NCBI GenBank assembly: GCA_934122395.1
Contig: CAKOWQ010000002.1
Location: 92,501 to 156,500, forward strand
Reading direction: 5' to 3'
DNA length: 64,000 nt
DNA from: an uncultured Bacilli bacterium
GTDB lineage: Bacteria > Bacillota_I > Bacilli_A > RF39 > UBA660
This document shows, piece by piece, positions 1 to 9,640 of this stretch (its first letter is position 1; each line of letters starts with the position of its first letter). The notes below the pieces were generated by a model. It saw nothing but the letters and a program-made list of their open reading frames with translations. It did no database searches and had not been told where the DNA came from. The position numbers and the translations under genes were made by a program.

Positions 1-516
1 TGCTACTTTTGCTATTACTCTTTTCATTTCCTCTGGTAGTGCGACATCCTTTAATTCTACATTCTCTACTTTAACACCCCATGGGTCCGTTGCTTCATCT
101 ATTACTTTGCATATTTCTGTGGATATTTTTTCTCTTTCGCTTAATAATTCATCCAAAGAAACTGAACCAACAATATTACGCATAGTTGTTTGTGCCAATT
201 GTCCTACTGCATAATAATAGTTTTCAACTGCTAAAATTGCTTTTGAAGCATCAAATATTTTGTAATAAATTACAGCATTAATCCTTATTGAAACATTATC
301 CTTTGTAATTGCATCTTGTTCTGGAACATCAACTGCTTTTGTTCTTATATCGATTTTCTTATAAGATTGAAAGATTGGTATAACTATTCTCCATCCAGGT
401 TGCATTATCTCTTTAAACTTACCGAAAGAAAATTTTATTCCTCTTTCATATTCGTTTATTTGCTTGATCGATGAGAGAATAATTACAATTAATATAACTA
501 ATACTAAAACAAACAT
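1..516 (-). CDS. Slipin / SPFH (band 7) membrane protein, C-terminus cut by window edge
   Basis: The minus strand reads 172 codons without a stop from an ATG at 516 to the window edge. An AGGAGG site precedes the ATG. The product begins with one hydrophobic segment (residues 1-17, MFVLVLVILIVIILSSI), then NEYERG and PGWRIVIP, then a band-7 domain with KAVDVPEQDAITKDNV. This order is typical of slipins, stomatin-like proteins that scaffold membrane microdomains. LKDVALPEEMKRVIA near the cut end is the usual start of the SPFH tail helix, so roughly the last third is missing. It is probably transcribed on its own, since a hairpin terminator separates it from pgi upstream. The family is clear; the cellular role of slipins is poorly defined. 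Confidence 0.9.
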   Translation of the reverse strand, partial: MFVLVLVILIVIILSSIKQINEYERGIKFSFGKFKEIMQPGWRIVIPIFQSYKKIDIRTKAVDVPEQDAITKDNVSIRINAVIYYKIFDASKAILAVENYYYAVGQLAQTTMRNIVGSVSLDELLSEREKISTEICKVIDEATDPWGVKVENVELKDVALPEEMKRVIAKVA

Positions 517-538
517 AATATCTTTACCTCCTAAAATA

Positions 539-552
539 ATTATATCATTATA
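539..552 (-). promoter_or_regulatory. Candidate promoter (-10 elements) of the slipin gene
   Basis: Two overlapping-register TATAAT hexamers on the minus strand (552-547 and 544-539) lie between the pgi terminator and the slipin SD site. No good -35 hexamer was found, so the call rests on position and the -10 match. Confidence 0.35.
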
Positions 553-561
553 TCAAAATAA

Positions 562-580
562 AAGACAGTAAAACTGTCTT
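562..580 (-). terminator. Intrinsic terminator after pgi
   Basis: A 7-bp stem (AAGACAG / CTGTCTT) with a 5-base loop lies directly after the pgi stop. On the minus strand it is followed by TTTTATTTTG, a moderate U-rich tail. Confidence 0.6.
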
Positions 581-581
581 A

Positions 582-1802
582 TTAAAAGATATATGTATTA
601 TTTAATGCTTCATTCACTAAAATTTTATATTTTTCTACTCCTGGTTGATCAAAAGGATTAATATTCATTAATATGGCCCCCGCAATGGAAGCGCTTATAA
701 AGAATTTTACTAATTCGCCAATATTATATTCATCTAAATTTTCGATACTTATAACATTACTTGGAGTTTTATCCTTATAATGGGCTACGCAAACTTTTTC
801 TCTTGCAATTTTATTAATTTCATTTAATGTCTTATTGTATTTCATAATCATTATAGTTTGTGCTTTTTCTACTTCTATCACAGTTTCAAAAATTATTGGA
901 TTACCTTCTTGTAAAAATTGTCCCATTGAATGTAAATCCCTAGTATTAATATTGGAAATTGGTAAAATACCCTTCTCTTCTTTTCCTTGCGTCTCTGCAA
1001 ATAATTGTTTCAACCATTCAGTAAAATAGTATAACTTCGGATCATATACTGTAAATGCTTCTACTTGTTTATTCTTTTTAAATAGAATATCTCTAGTTAT
1101 TGCATAATCAACAGCTTCTTCAATATAGCTTTGACCATCCATAAATCCTTCTAATAATTTTAATATATCAACACCTGCAACTGCTAATGGTAGTAAGCCG
1201 ACTGGAGTGAAAACCGAAAACCTACCTCCAATTTTTTCTGGCACTGTAAAACTTTTATAACCTTTTTCATTAACTAATTTTCTTAGGCTTCCTTTATTTT
1301 TATCAGTTGTTATAATTATTCGGTCTTCTAATTCTTCACTACTATATTTACCTTCTAATATATAATTGATAATCTCAAAAGCAATATTTGGCTCTAAAGT
1401 ATTTCCCGATTTTGATATTACGTTTATCATTACTTCTTTATCTTTGATATAATCAATTACTTCCTTATAATAATCAGCTGATAAATCTGTTCCTATAAAA
1501 ATAATTTCAGGTCTTACTTTTTTAAAAGTTGGAAGCAAAGATTCTATAATTGCCTTACTTCCCATATAAGAGCCCCCTATGCCTATTACTATAAATATAT
1601 CACAGTTATTCTTAACGTATGCTGAAGTTTTAATAATTTCATTTAATTCATCTCTAGATATGTAACTATTAATGTCATTTAAATAAGATAAATCTCCGAC
1701 AGTTAAATCATTATTTATTTTTTTTCTTTGCTTATGGTATTTTAATTTATCACCTTCTGATATAAATTTTGATACATATCTATTGAAATCAGTTTTAATC
1801 AT
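582..1802 (-). CDS. pgi: Glucose-6-phosphate isomerase
   Basis: Interconverts glucose-6-phosphate and fructose-6-phosphate in the cytoplasm. The 406-residue product has the substrate-binding GIGGSYMGSKA loop (about residues 74-84), the family signature GGRFSVFTPVGLLPLAVAG (about 192-210) and the C-terminal NPFDQPGVEKYK (about 386) that carries the conserved Gln and Lys. It is somewhat shorter than the roughly 450 residues usual in Firmicutes. The start is the ATG at 1802, spaced 8 bases after a GGAGG site embedded in the last codons of the upstream glucan synthase-like gene, so the two genes overlap by 8 bases and are translationally linked. The pairing puts a hexose-phosphate enzyme with a glucan-building enzyme. 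Confidence 0.96.
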   Translation of the reverse strand: MIKTDFNRYVSKFISEGDKLKYHKQRKKINNDLTVGDLSYLNDINSYISRDELNEIIKTSAYVKNNCDIFIVIGIGGSYMGSKAIIESLLPTFKKVRPEIIFIGTDLSADYYKEVIDYIKDKEVMINVISKSGNTLEPNIAFEIINYILEGKYSSEELEDRIIITTDKNKGSLRKLVNEKGYKSFTVPEKIGGRFSVFTPVGLLPLAVAGVDILKLLEGFMDGQSYIEEAVDYAITRDILFKKNKQVEAFTVYDPKLYYFTEWLKQLFAETQGKEEKGILPISNINTRDLHSMGQFLQEGNPIIFETVIEVEKAQTIMIMKYNKTLNEINKIAREKVCVAHYKDKTPSNVISIENLDEYNIGELVKFFISASIAGAILMNINPFDQPGVEKYKILVNEALNNTYIF

Positions 1803-4800
1803 CCGAGCTTCCTCCTTTTAAATTAATAATTACCGCATGGATTCTTTTATCATTTTTTAATTTTATAGAATTAGAGTTAACTTTTTCTCCATCTAGCATT
1901 ATACTGTTTCTATTTTCTTTTAAATTTACTTTAATTTTGTATAATGTTTCCATATATTTGTATTCTAATTCATAATTTTTCCAACTTGATGATACATTAG
2001 GTTCCAATCTCAAATAGTTATCTTCTATAGTAAAACCAATAATATCTTTCAAACCAACATGGTAATACCAGCCTGCGCTTCCAGTGTACCAACTCCATCC
2101 ACCTCTTGCAGGATATCTATAATTACTATATATATCTGCTGCAATGACATAAGGTTCTATTTTATATTCTGTTACTTTTTCATTAGTTAGTGTTCTATTA
2201 ACAGGATTTATCATTTGATAATAAGAGTATGCTCTATCTATATGCCCTGCCTTTATTAATGCCATAATATACCATGCTGTAGAATGAGTATATTGCCCAC
2301 CATTTTCTCTTATGCCTTTTGGATAATCCATTATATATCCAGGAATATCTTTTGTGTTTTTAAATGGTGGATCAAGTAATTTTATTATTTTTAAGTTTCT
2401 ATCTACCAGATTATCTTCAACTGACTTAATAACGCTCCCTATTCTATCAAATGGAATGATGTCTGAAAGAATAGAAAAACTTTGAGATATCAGATCGATT
2501 TTGCATTCATTATTATTTTTTGATCCTAATTTATTACCGTTATCGTAAAAAGCTCTTAGGTAATATTCACCATCCCATGCTACTTTATTTAGATGTTCTT
2601 TTAATTTAACTAAATAATTAATATATAAACTCTTGTTAATTTTAATATTGTAATCGTCACAAATATCCATAAAGTCTCTTATTGTCATATAAGCAAAGAA
2701 ACCTAGCCATACACTTGTACCTTTTCCAAGAATACCAACTTTGTTCATACCGTCATTCCAATCACCTCCACCAATTAAAGGCAATCCATTGTCTCCAGTA
2801 TATTCTATAGTTCTATTAATTGATAATATTATATGCTCTAACAAACTTGACTTCTCGTTAGTATATGTATAGTTCATTCCTCTTTCTTCTTCATTTGGCT
2901 TAAGGCTATCACCTGTTACAAATGATACTATCTCATCCAATATTTTAATATCACCAGTAACTTTAATATATCTATTAGTAGCATAAACAAGCCATAGATA
3001 ATCATCTTTATATCTGCTTCTAAGACCAAATCTATTTATTTCATGCCACCAATGTAGTACATCTCCTTCTCTAAACTGATGATTTGCATTATTTAGTATC
3101 TGTCTTTTTGTTATTTCGGGTGATATTTCACATATATTGGTTGCATCTTGTAATTGATCTCTAAATCCGTATGCACCACCTACTTGATAAAACCCAGCTT
3201 TAGCAAATAAACGTGATGAGATTGTTTGATATAAATACCAACCATTCATCATAATATTGAAACTATCATCTGGTGTCTTTATTTTTACTCTTCCTAAAAC
3301 ATCTTTCCAATAATTTTTAATTTTTTCATATTCTTTATTTACTTCTAAATTATCATATTTAGTGGTTAATTCTTTTATTTCATCAATGTTAACTTCTGCA
3401 CCTAACATAAAAGAAAATTCTTTGCTTTCATTTGAATCCAATTCTAATTCAATCGTAATAGATTTAAACAGAATTTTATCTACCGAATACTTCTTAATAG
3501 GTAATGTAGAACTCATAAATAAATATACGTTTGAAAAATTAATGCTATATACATTTCTAACTAATATAGAATTAACATTATTATTAAACTCTGATAATAA
3601 ATAACGACTTGATTTTTCTTCATTTGGACCCATAGTAGGATTTATCCAAAATGATATTTTATAACGTTTTTTACTATTACTTATATTTGTAATTTTATTT
3701 TTGTAAAATTTAATTGCATCTTTTCTTGCTACAAATTGAACTGTTTCTAAGTTGTAATCTTTTCCATCGTATTCAAATATAGAGTACCCAAAACCATGCC
3801 TACATATAGCCGTTCTTACTTCTTTATCATTAACTGTTATCCCTTCAGATTTATCGTTTACTACTATATCATTTGTCCAAGACGTTAATTTAAACATTTG
3901 ACTATTATAGGCATATGTAAATCCACATCCATTATTTGTTACTATAGTTCCAAACCTTTCATTTGCTATAACATTTGACCACGGAGTAGGAGTGTTTTGA
4001 TCTGTTATAATATACTCTTTACCATTATTAATGAATCCACCATAACCATTAAACTTGTTAATTTTAGTAGTATCAATATCAAAATCAATTAAAGGTTCAG
4101 GCTTAATGGTTTTGTAATTTACCATTTTATTTTCTAAATGCATTTTGTTAACAGCATCACTTAACGAAGAGTCTCTATCTGACTTAAATGATAGTCTAGC
4201 TACCATATTTAAAAGTATTTTTTCTTCAGAAGAAAGAGAATCAGAATCAATTACATGAATTGAACCAGGAGTATTGTTAAAATCAAATAATTTATTACTA
4301 CGGTATATTTCTTGTTCAACTTCTTTTCTTACTATTTGTTTATATTCTTCTGTTTCACTGTTTATTATTACTAGATCAATAAATATTCCCATACTTTTAA
4401 AATATTCAAAAGCTCTTATTGAATCCTTAGCAAGATGTGAATCTTCACCATTACTAATATCAACTAGTACAATTGGTCTATCACCACTTATACCAAATTT
4501 CCACAAATTACTTTGATTCAAAGTGTTCTTAGCTAATAATCTCTTCCTGTCATCATTAATAAAGTGTCTACTTGTTTGATATAAATAATTTAACATTATG
4601 TTGTATGTTCTTATGCTTGTTCCATCTATTCCTAACAATTTAGCTGTCATACTATTTGCAAGGCTTGAGTATTCAAAAGCTCTTTCAATTTGTGATACAG
4701 TTAAACAATTGTCTAATATTTTATTAATACCTTCTAGAGATTTGCTGAAACCTTGAATGTAATAAACAGTTTTCTCTTTTTTAGGTTCAATATCTATTAC

Positions 4801-7800
4801 TGTTCTTATTGATAAGATGGGGTCTATATTGCTACCTGTTTCATTGCTTAAATTTTTATTTAATGCTATTGCATCATATAGATTATGTCCTCTACCAATA
4901 AAATGTTCTCTTTCAGTCTCATAACTATTTTGATACTGTGAATTTTCTACCAGTAATTTCCCAAACATATAATCCGATGTATTTTTACTATTATTTCTTC
5001 GACATAGTATTAATGAATCATTTTCAATATCATACTTACTACTCACAAATAAATTTTTGAATGTACGATGAATTATATCATCAATATTTTCTTCTAATAT
5101 AACTTCTGTATAAGTTGTTAATTCTAATTTCTTTACAGTATCAGAGTTATTTTTGAAAGTAACCTTCCTAATTTCTGCACTCTGATCTTTCATAACTATT
5201 ACTTCAGTTTGAGTTGAAACTTGGTTATCTAATCTCAAGAACTTAATTCGATCATTAGCAAATACTACATTATATTTATCTGGTGTTACATTTGTCGGTG
5301 CATATGTATTTGACCAAATATTATTAGTGTTCAGATCTTTTATATACATGTAACTACCATACTCTTGCTCCGTTATTTTTCTATAACGATTTAGCTGTGT
5401 TGTATTATATCTACTGAAACCATTGCCTCTATCATTGATTAATACTGTGTAATGTGAATTAGATAAAACTGATAACTGTGGAATATCCGAAATATAATTA
5501 TACTCTCTTATATCATTAACTATTTTTTCTTTCTCGTAATTATATTTTTTATATCCTACTATTTTCATATCTATAACGGGATTCAATTGTACTTTTTCTT
5601 TTAATAATATTTCAAAAGCTTGAGCACGTAAATCAGAATGGAAATACCTTTGAATAACATTATCTTTTAAATAGTTTGTTAATGACGCCAAAATCATTCC
5701 TTGATGGTGAGCATAGTAGGCTAATACTCTATTACTAGTTGTATAATCATAAGATTCATACAATCCAAATTCTCCATACATATTTAAACGTTTAAATTTC
5801 TTTAGGTTGAGATATACATCAATAGGATTAGTAGTTACAGTTAGAATTGATGCATATGGCGAAATAACTAAACGTTCTTCTTTTTCATCTATCACTTTTA
5901 AATACGGAGTTGCAAATGCTTTATATTTATAATTTAATCCATCATCCAATTCATCATATGCGGATTCAGAAATACCCCATGGCATTCTAGGATCTATTTC
6001 ATTCATATAACTTTTCTGACAAAATTTAGAGAAGAAATAGCTTTCATCAAGTAATGTGTTAGGGTAAGTCTTCATAAATATTAAAGGCATAAAGTATTCA
6101 AACGATGTTCCAGACCATGAAACAAGTCCTTTATGTTTCTTATATTTTGTTAAAGTCTTATCTAAACATAACCAATGCTTAGAAGGGGCATCTCCTTTCA
6201 TGATAGCTATGTAACTAAGAATTCTACTTTCACTTGCAAATTTATTATAGTTATAGATCGATAATTCGTCTGTAACCGTATCATATGCAATACTAAATAC
6301 GTCTTGTTTAGTGTATAACTTAGTAAAGTTCATAGCATCAAATAAATTGCTTATTCGATTATATAAATCGAGATCTTTATGCTTTAAGCAGTATTCCTTA
6401 GCCACAATTAATGATGCTGCAAAATTACCACTATCCACTGATGAAATAACATACGGAACTATTTTATTTAATGTTTTTATATTATACCAATTGTATAAGT
6501 GCCCATTCCACTTTTCTAGTTTTTCTATTGTAGTGATTATATTTTTCAATAAATCAAGTGATGTTTTTACATTTATAAACTCTAATTCACTAGCACATAC
6601 TACGGAAGTGATTGACATTCCAATGTCAGTAGGAGATGTTTTTACGTCTTCCCTATTTTCTCTATTCAACTGATAATTGTCAGGAATTAAATAATTATTT
6701 TCCTTTGTTAAAAACTTACTAAAATAAAGCCATGTCTTATGAGCGATATCTTCCATTTTTTGATTTTGTCTTTCACTTAATCCAGTCAATTCTACATCTT
6801 TACGTATACTAAAATAACATAAAACGAAAGGAGCGCTAACAAAAGATGCTGTTGCTATTATAGCGATTAATAAATACTCTTTTGCAAATAGCAATGATAT
6901 AACTATCAAAAGTAGTGATATGACATAGTTGAACCAAAACTGTTTTAAATATGCTGACAAATCTTTTTTCAAGGTTTTAGCAGCATCTTCAGCTGTTAGC
7001 CAATTTAATAATTTTTTGTGACTAATAGTCATTCGATAAATAGAACGTGAGAAAGCATCCAAATATAAATAACTATAATATGGTAGTGTTGCTAAAGATA
7101 TAAATACACGGTACAAAATACTAAAAAATCCATACATTAAATTATTGTAATATTTAAATGTAAATATCTTTTTATTTTGAATGTGTAATAACTCTTTTAA
7201 GTAAAATAACATTGGTAAGAATATAACCATTAAAATAGTTATAAATACTAAAAATGGATTACCAAAGATAAATGACAATACTAATAATAAAAGCATACAA
7301 GGGTTGATAAAAATTCTTCTAACATTATCAAAAATTTTAAATTTTTCAATTAGATTTAGTGGATTTTTTACTTTGCTTCCCTTTTTATCTTTTACTTTTT
7401 TCTTTAACCATCCTAGTATTTGAACGTCTCCTCTTGCCCATCTATGTTGTCTAGACGATTCAACTACAAATTCCGATGGAAAATCATCTATTACCTCAAT
7501 ATCAGAAGCATAACCACATCTTAAATAGTTTCCTTCCAACAAATCGTGACTTAAAACTAAATTTTCAGGAATAGTATTTGATAAAATTTCATCAAATGTT
7601 TTTAAGTCATATATACCTTTACCAACGAAACTTCCCTCGCCAAAAACGTCTTGATAGAAATTAGGAACTATAGATGAATATATATCAAAACCACCTATTC
7701 CTGCCATTATTTGAGAATATATTGATTTATTAGTGGATTCTATATCAACATTAACACGTGGCTGAATTATTCCATATCCTGATATAACTTTATTCTTTTT

Positions 7801-9486
7801 CTTATTTAAAACAGGCTTATTTAAAGGGTGAGCCATTACTCCAGTTAATGATAAAGCTGTATTTAACACTAATTCTGTATCTGTATCAATAGTTATTACA
7901 TATTTAATTTCACTACTAATTTCTTTAACATTCTCAATATATATAAAATCATCATATTCACTTTTCGTCATCTTATGAAGTAAAAGTTTATTTAGATGAA
8001 TTAATGCTCCTCTTTTCCTTTCATAACCTAAATACTTATCTTCACCTTCACTAAAGATGCGTTTTCGATATACGAAAGAAAAAATCTTTTGATTATATTT
8101 TGAATTTAGTTCGTTAGATTTTTTTATGCCATAAATAGCTATTTCATCATCATATGTAGTCTTTTGAGTTTTAGACTCTGAACAATCACCTAATAATGTG
8201 AAATACAAATTTTCTGATTTATTAGCTAAATAGTATTTTTCTAACGCTGAAAACATATCATCTATTTTTTCCCTACTCTTAACAATAGTAGGAATCACTA
8301 CCATAGTTGCATTATTTTTATCAATTCCTTTTGAAAAGTCCATTTTTGGTAGAGGTTGACACGGATTGGATTTTAACATAATCCTATTTGTTAGCTGAAT
8401 TACAACTTCACTTATAGGAATCAATAATAGAATAAATGCTAACCAGAAAAGTTCGAATGTTACTTTGGCTAAAAAAGCACTTATTAGTATGGTTAGCACC
8501 ACTATTAATAATATATAAATCCTGCTTCTTAAAGAATAGTTAATCTTTTTTTGTAAATAAAATCCAATATGTTTGTCATTTAATTTGCTTTTTTCTAAAA
8601 GCTTGCATGCATATTTATATTCTGAAGTCCCTTTGGAATTTTTTATGATTATATTTCGATACAAAGATTTAGTTTCCCCTGTCATTTTTTTATAGCATAA
8701 ATCCTGTTTTAATACTTTTTCTGTTTTACTTAATTTATCAAACAAATTATCAGTTTTAATTTTGAAAATTTCCCTAAGTGAATTAAATATATTAGAAATT
8801 AAGATATTATTATTAATACTATCAATGTGTTCTTTATTTATTAAATCTTTTAACACTAAGTTATATTCTTCTAGCATTGTATTTAATTGGACGAACAAAT
8901 TATTAGATACGCTTCCTAACTCTTTAAGACTATCATTTAACTGCTCTATAATTTCAGGATGTTCACCAATTTCTTTATCAAAAGTAATATATTCTTTTAA
9001 ATTAATTTCTTCTCCTAATATAAGTTTATCCTCTAAGTTTGATACCAAATCTCTTATTTTTTGTTTTGCTTCTTGGCTTTCTTTTTTATCACTACATAGT
9101 TTTGACAATCTTTCAATTATCACAAAAGAAACTTCGATTGGAATTGCTTCTAAAACTTTGTAACTTAAATATTTTTCTTCCCTATTCTGATAATATTCAC
9201 TTACTTTAAGTATATCCTCATATCTTATATTGAAATTGTTGGCATAACACATTTTATTTAATGTAGTAAAAAAATCAAGTGGTTGATTTATAACTTCTTT
9301 AATTTTCTTATCTTCTTTTAATCTTTTTTTAATAGTTTCTTTAAGCTCAACTACGATATAATAATTATCTATAATCCATTCATTAGTTGGCCCTACAAAA
9401 TTATGATTGTTAGTGAGACAAATCAAATAATTATAGTACTTTTCAATTGTTTTACAATTTTCTAAAAATTTTTTATATCTATTCAT
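1795..9486 (-). CDS. Cyclic beta-1,2-glucan synthase-like protein (GT84 + glycoamylase-like + GH94)
   Basis: A 2563-residue multidomain protein with the architecture of NdvB/Cgs. Family knowledge: these enzymes polymerise UDP-glucose into beta-1,2-glucan, then trim and cyclise it. Order seen: an N-terminal helical region; membrane helices about 320-363; a GT84 glycosyltransferase with DTDT near 534, a SHDLLEG motif and RQHRWARG near 684; further membrane helices about 722-765 and 850-895; a glycoamylase-like domain (about 1000-1320, with PRMPWGISESAYDE near 1168); beta-sandwich regions; and a C-terminal GH94 phosphorylase-type domain with GGGDWNDGMNKVG near 2240, which contains the catalytic Asp of that family. 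No frameshift or stop is seen across 7.7 kb. A TATAAT at 9534-9539 may be its -10. Whether the glucan is cyclic or linear cannot be told from sequence. Confidence 0.88.
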   Translation of the reverse strand: MNRYKKFLENCKTIEKYYNYLICLTNNHNFVGPTNEWIIDNYYIVVELKETIKKRLKEDKKIKEVINQPLDFFTTLNKMCYANNFNIRYEDILKVSEYYQNREEKYLSYKVLEAIPIEVSFVIIERLSKLCSDKKESQEAKQKIRDLVSNLEDKLILGEEINLKEYITFDKEIGEHPEIIEQLNDSLKELGSVSNNLFVQLNTMLEEYNLVLKDLINKEHIDSINNNILISNIFNSLREIFKIKTDNLFDKLSKTEKVLKQDLCYKKMTGETKSLYRNIIIKNSKGTSEYKYACKLLEKSKLNDKHIGFYLQKKINYSLRSRIYILLIVVLTILISAFLAKVTFELFWLAFILLLIPISEVVIQLTNRIMLKSNPCQPLPKMDFSKGIDKNNATMVVIPTIVKSREKIDDMFSALEKYYLANKSENLYFTLLGDCSESKTQKTTYDDEIAIYGIKKSNELNSKYNQKIFSFVYRKRIFSEGEDKYLGYERKRGALIHLNKLLLHKMTKSEYDDFIYIENVKEISSEIKYVITIDTDTELVLNTALSLTGVMAHPLNKPVLNKKKNKVISGYGIIQPRVNVDIESTNKSIYSQIMAGIGGFDIYSSIVPNFYQDVFGEGSFVGKGIYDLKTFDEILSNTIPENLVLSHDLLEGNYLRCGYASDIEVIDDFPSEFVVESSRQHRWARGDVQILGWLKKKVKDKKGSKVKNPLNLIEKFKIFDNVRRIFINPCMLLLLVLSFIFGNPFLVFITILMVIFLPMLFYLKELLHIQNKKIFTFKYYNNLMYGFFSILYRVFISLATLPYYSYLYLDAFSRSIYRMTISHKKLLNWLTAEDAAKTLKKDLSAYLKQFWFNYVISLLLIVISLLFAKEYLLIAIIATASFVSAPFVLCYFSIRKDVELTGLSERQNQKMEDIAHKTWLYFSKFLTKENNYLIPDNYQLNRENREDVKTSPTDIGMSITSVVCASELEFINVKTSLDLLKNIITTIEKLEKWNGHLYNWYNIKTLNKIVPYVISSVDSGNFAASLIVAKEYCLKHKDLDLYNRISNLFDAMNFTKLYTKQDVFSIAYDTVTDELSIYNYNKFASESRILSYIAIMKGDAPSKHWLCLDKTLTKYKKHKGLVSWSGTSFEYFMPLIFMKTYPNTLLDESYFFSKFCQKSYMNEIDPRMPWGISESAYDELDDGLNYKYKAFATPYLKVIDEKEERLVISPYASILTVTTNPIDVYLNLKKFKRLNMYGEFGLYESYDYTTSNRVLAYYAHHQGMILASLTNYLKDNVIQRYFHSDLRAQAFEILLKEKVQLNPVIDMKIVGYKKYNYEKEKIVNDIREYNYISDIPQLSVLSNSHYTVLINDRGNGFSRYNTTQLNRYRKITEQEYGSYMYIKDLNTNNIWSNTYAPTNVTPDKYNVVFANDRIKFLRLDNQVSTQTEVIVMKDQSAEIRKVTFKNNSDTVKKLELTTYTEVILEENIDDIIHRTFKNLFVSSKYDIENDSLILCRRNNSKNTSDYMFGKLLVENSQYQNSYETEREHFIGRGHNLYDAIALNKNLSNETGSNIDPILSIRTVIDIEPKKEKTVYYIQGFSKSLEGINKILDNCLTVSQIERAFEYSSLANSMTAKLLGIDGTSIRTYNIMLNYLYQTSRHFINDDRKRLLAKNTLNQSNLWKFGISGDRPIVLVDISNGEDSHLAKDSIRAFEYFKSMGIFIDLVIINSETEEYKQIVRKEVEQEIYRSNKLFDFNNTPGSIHVIDSDSLSSEEKILLNMVARLSFKSDRDSSLSDAVNKMHLENKMVNYKTIKPEPLIDFDIDTTKINKFNGYGGFINNGKEYIITDQNTPTPWSNVIANERFGTIVTNNGCGFTYAYNSQMFKLTSWTNDIVVNDKSEGITVNDKEVRTAICRHGFGYSIFEYDGKDYNLETVQFVARKDAIKFYKNKITNISNSKKRYKISFWINPTMGPNEEKSSRYLLSEFNNNVNSILVRNVYSINFSNVYLFMSSTLPIKKYSVDKILFKSITIELELDSNESKEFSFMLGAEVNIDEIKELTTKYDNLEVNKEYEKIKNYWKDVLGRVKIKTPDDSFNIMMNGWYLYQTISSRLFAKAGFYQVGGAYGFRDQLQDATNICEISPEITKRQILNNANHQFREGDVLHWWHEINRFGLRSRYKDDYLWLVYATNRYIKVTGDIKILDEIVSFVTGDSLKPNEEERGMNYTYTNEKSSLLEHIILSINRTIEYTGDNGLPLIGGGDWNDGMNKVGILGKGTSVWLGFFAYMTIRDFMDICDDYNIKINKSLYINYLVKLKEHLNKVAWDGEYYLRAFYDNGNKLGSKNNNECKIDLISQSFSILSDIIPFDRIGSVIKSVEDNLVDRNLKIIKLLDPPFKNTKDIPGYIMDYPKGIRENGGQYTHSTAWYIMALIKAGHIDRAYSYYQMINPVNRTLTNEKVTEYKIEPYVIAADIYSNYRYPARGGWSWYTGSAGWYYHVGLKDIIGFTIEDNYLRLEPNVSSSWKNYELEYKYMETLYKIKVNLKENRNSIMLDGEKVNSNSIKLKNDKRIHAVIINLKGGSSDD

Positions 9487-9640
9487 ATCTATTACCTACT
9501 TTTTATTATCAATACCTATTGTATTCTAAAATAATTATATCATATATTAATTCTTTAAAAAAGTTCATAAAATCAGATTTTTTTTTGCACTATTAAAGTA
9601 AGATTAACAATAGTGTGTTAAAATTAATGTGAGGTGTTTT

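Noticed and set aside
9629..9640. GTG start four codons upstream for the HdeD-papain fusion gene
   Set aside because: The GAGGTG SD would then lie inside the coding sequence; ATG 9641 has correct spacing.
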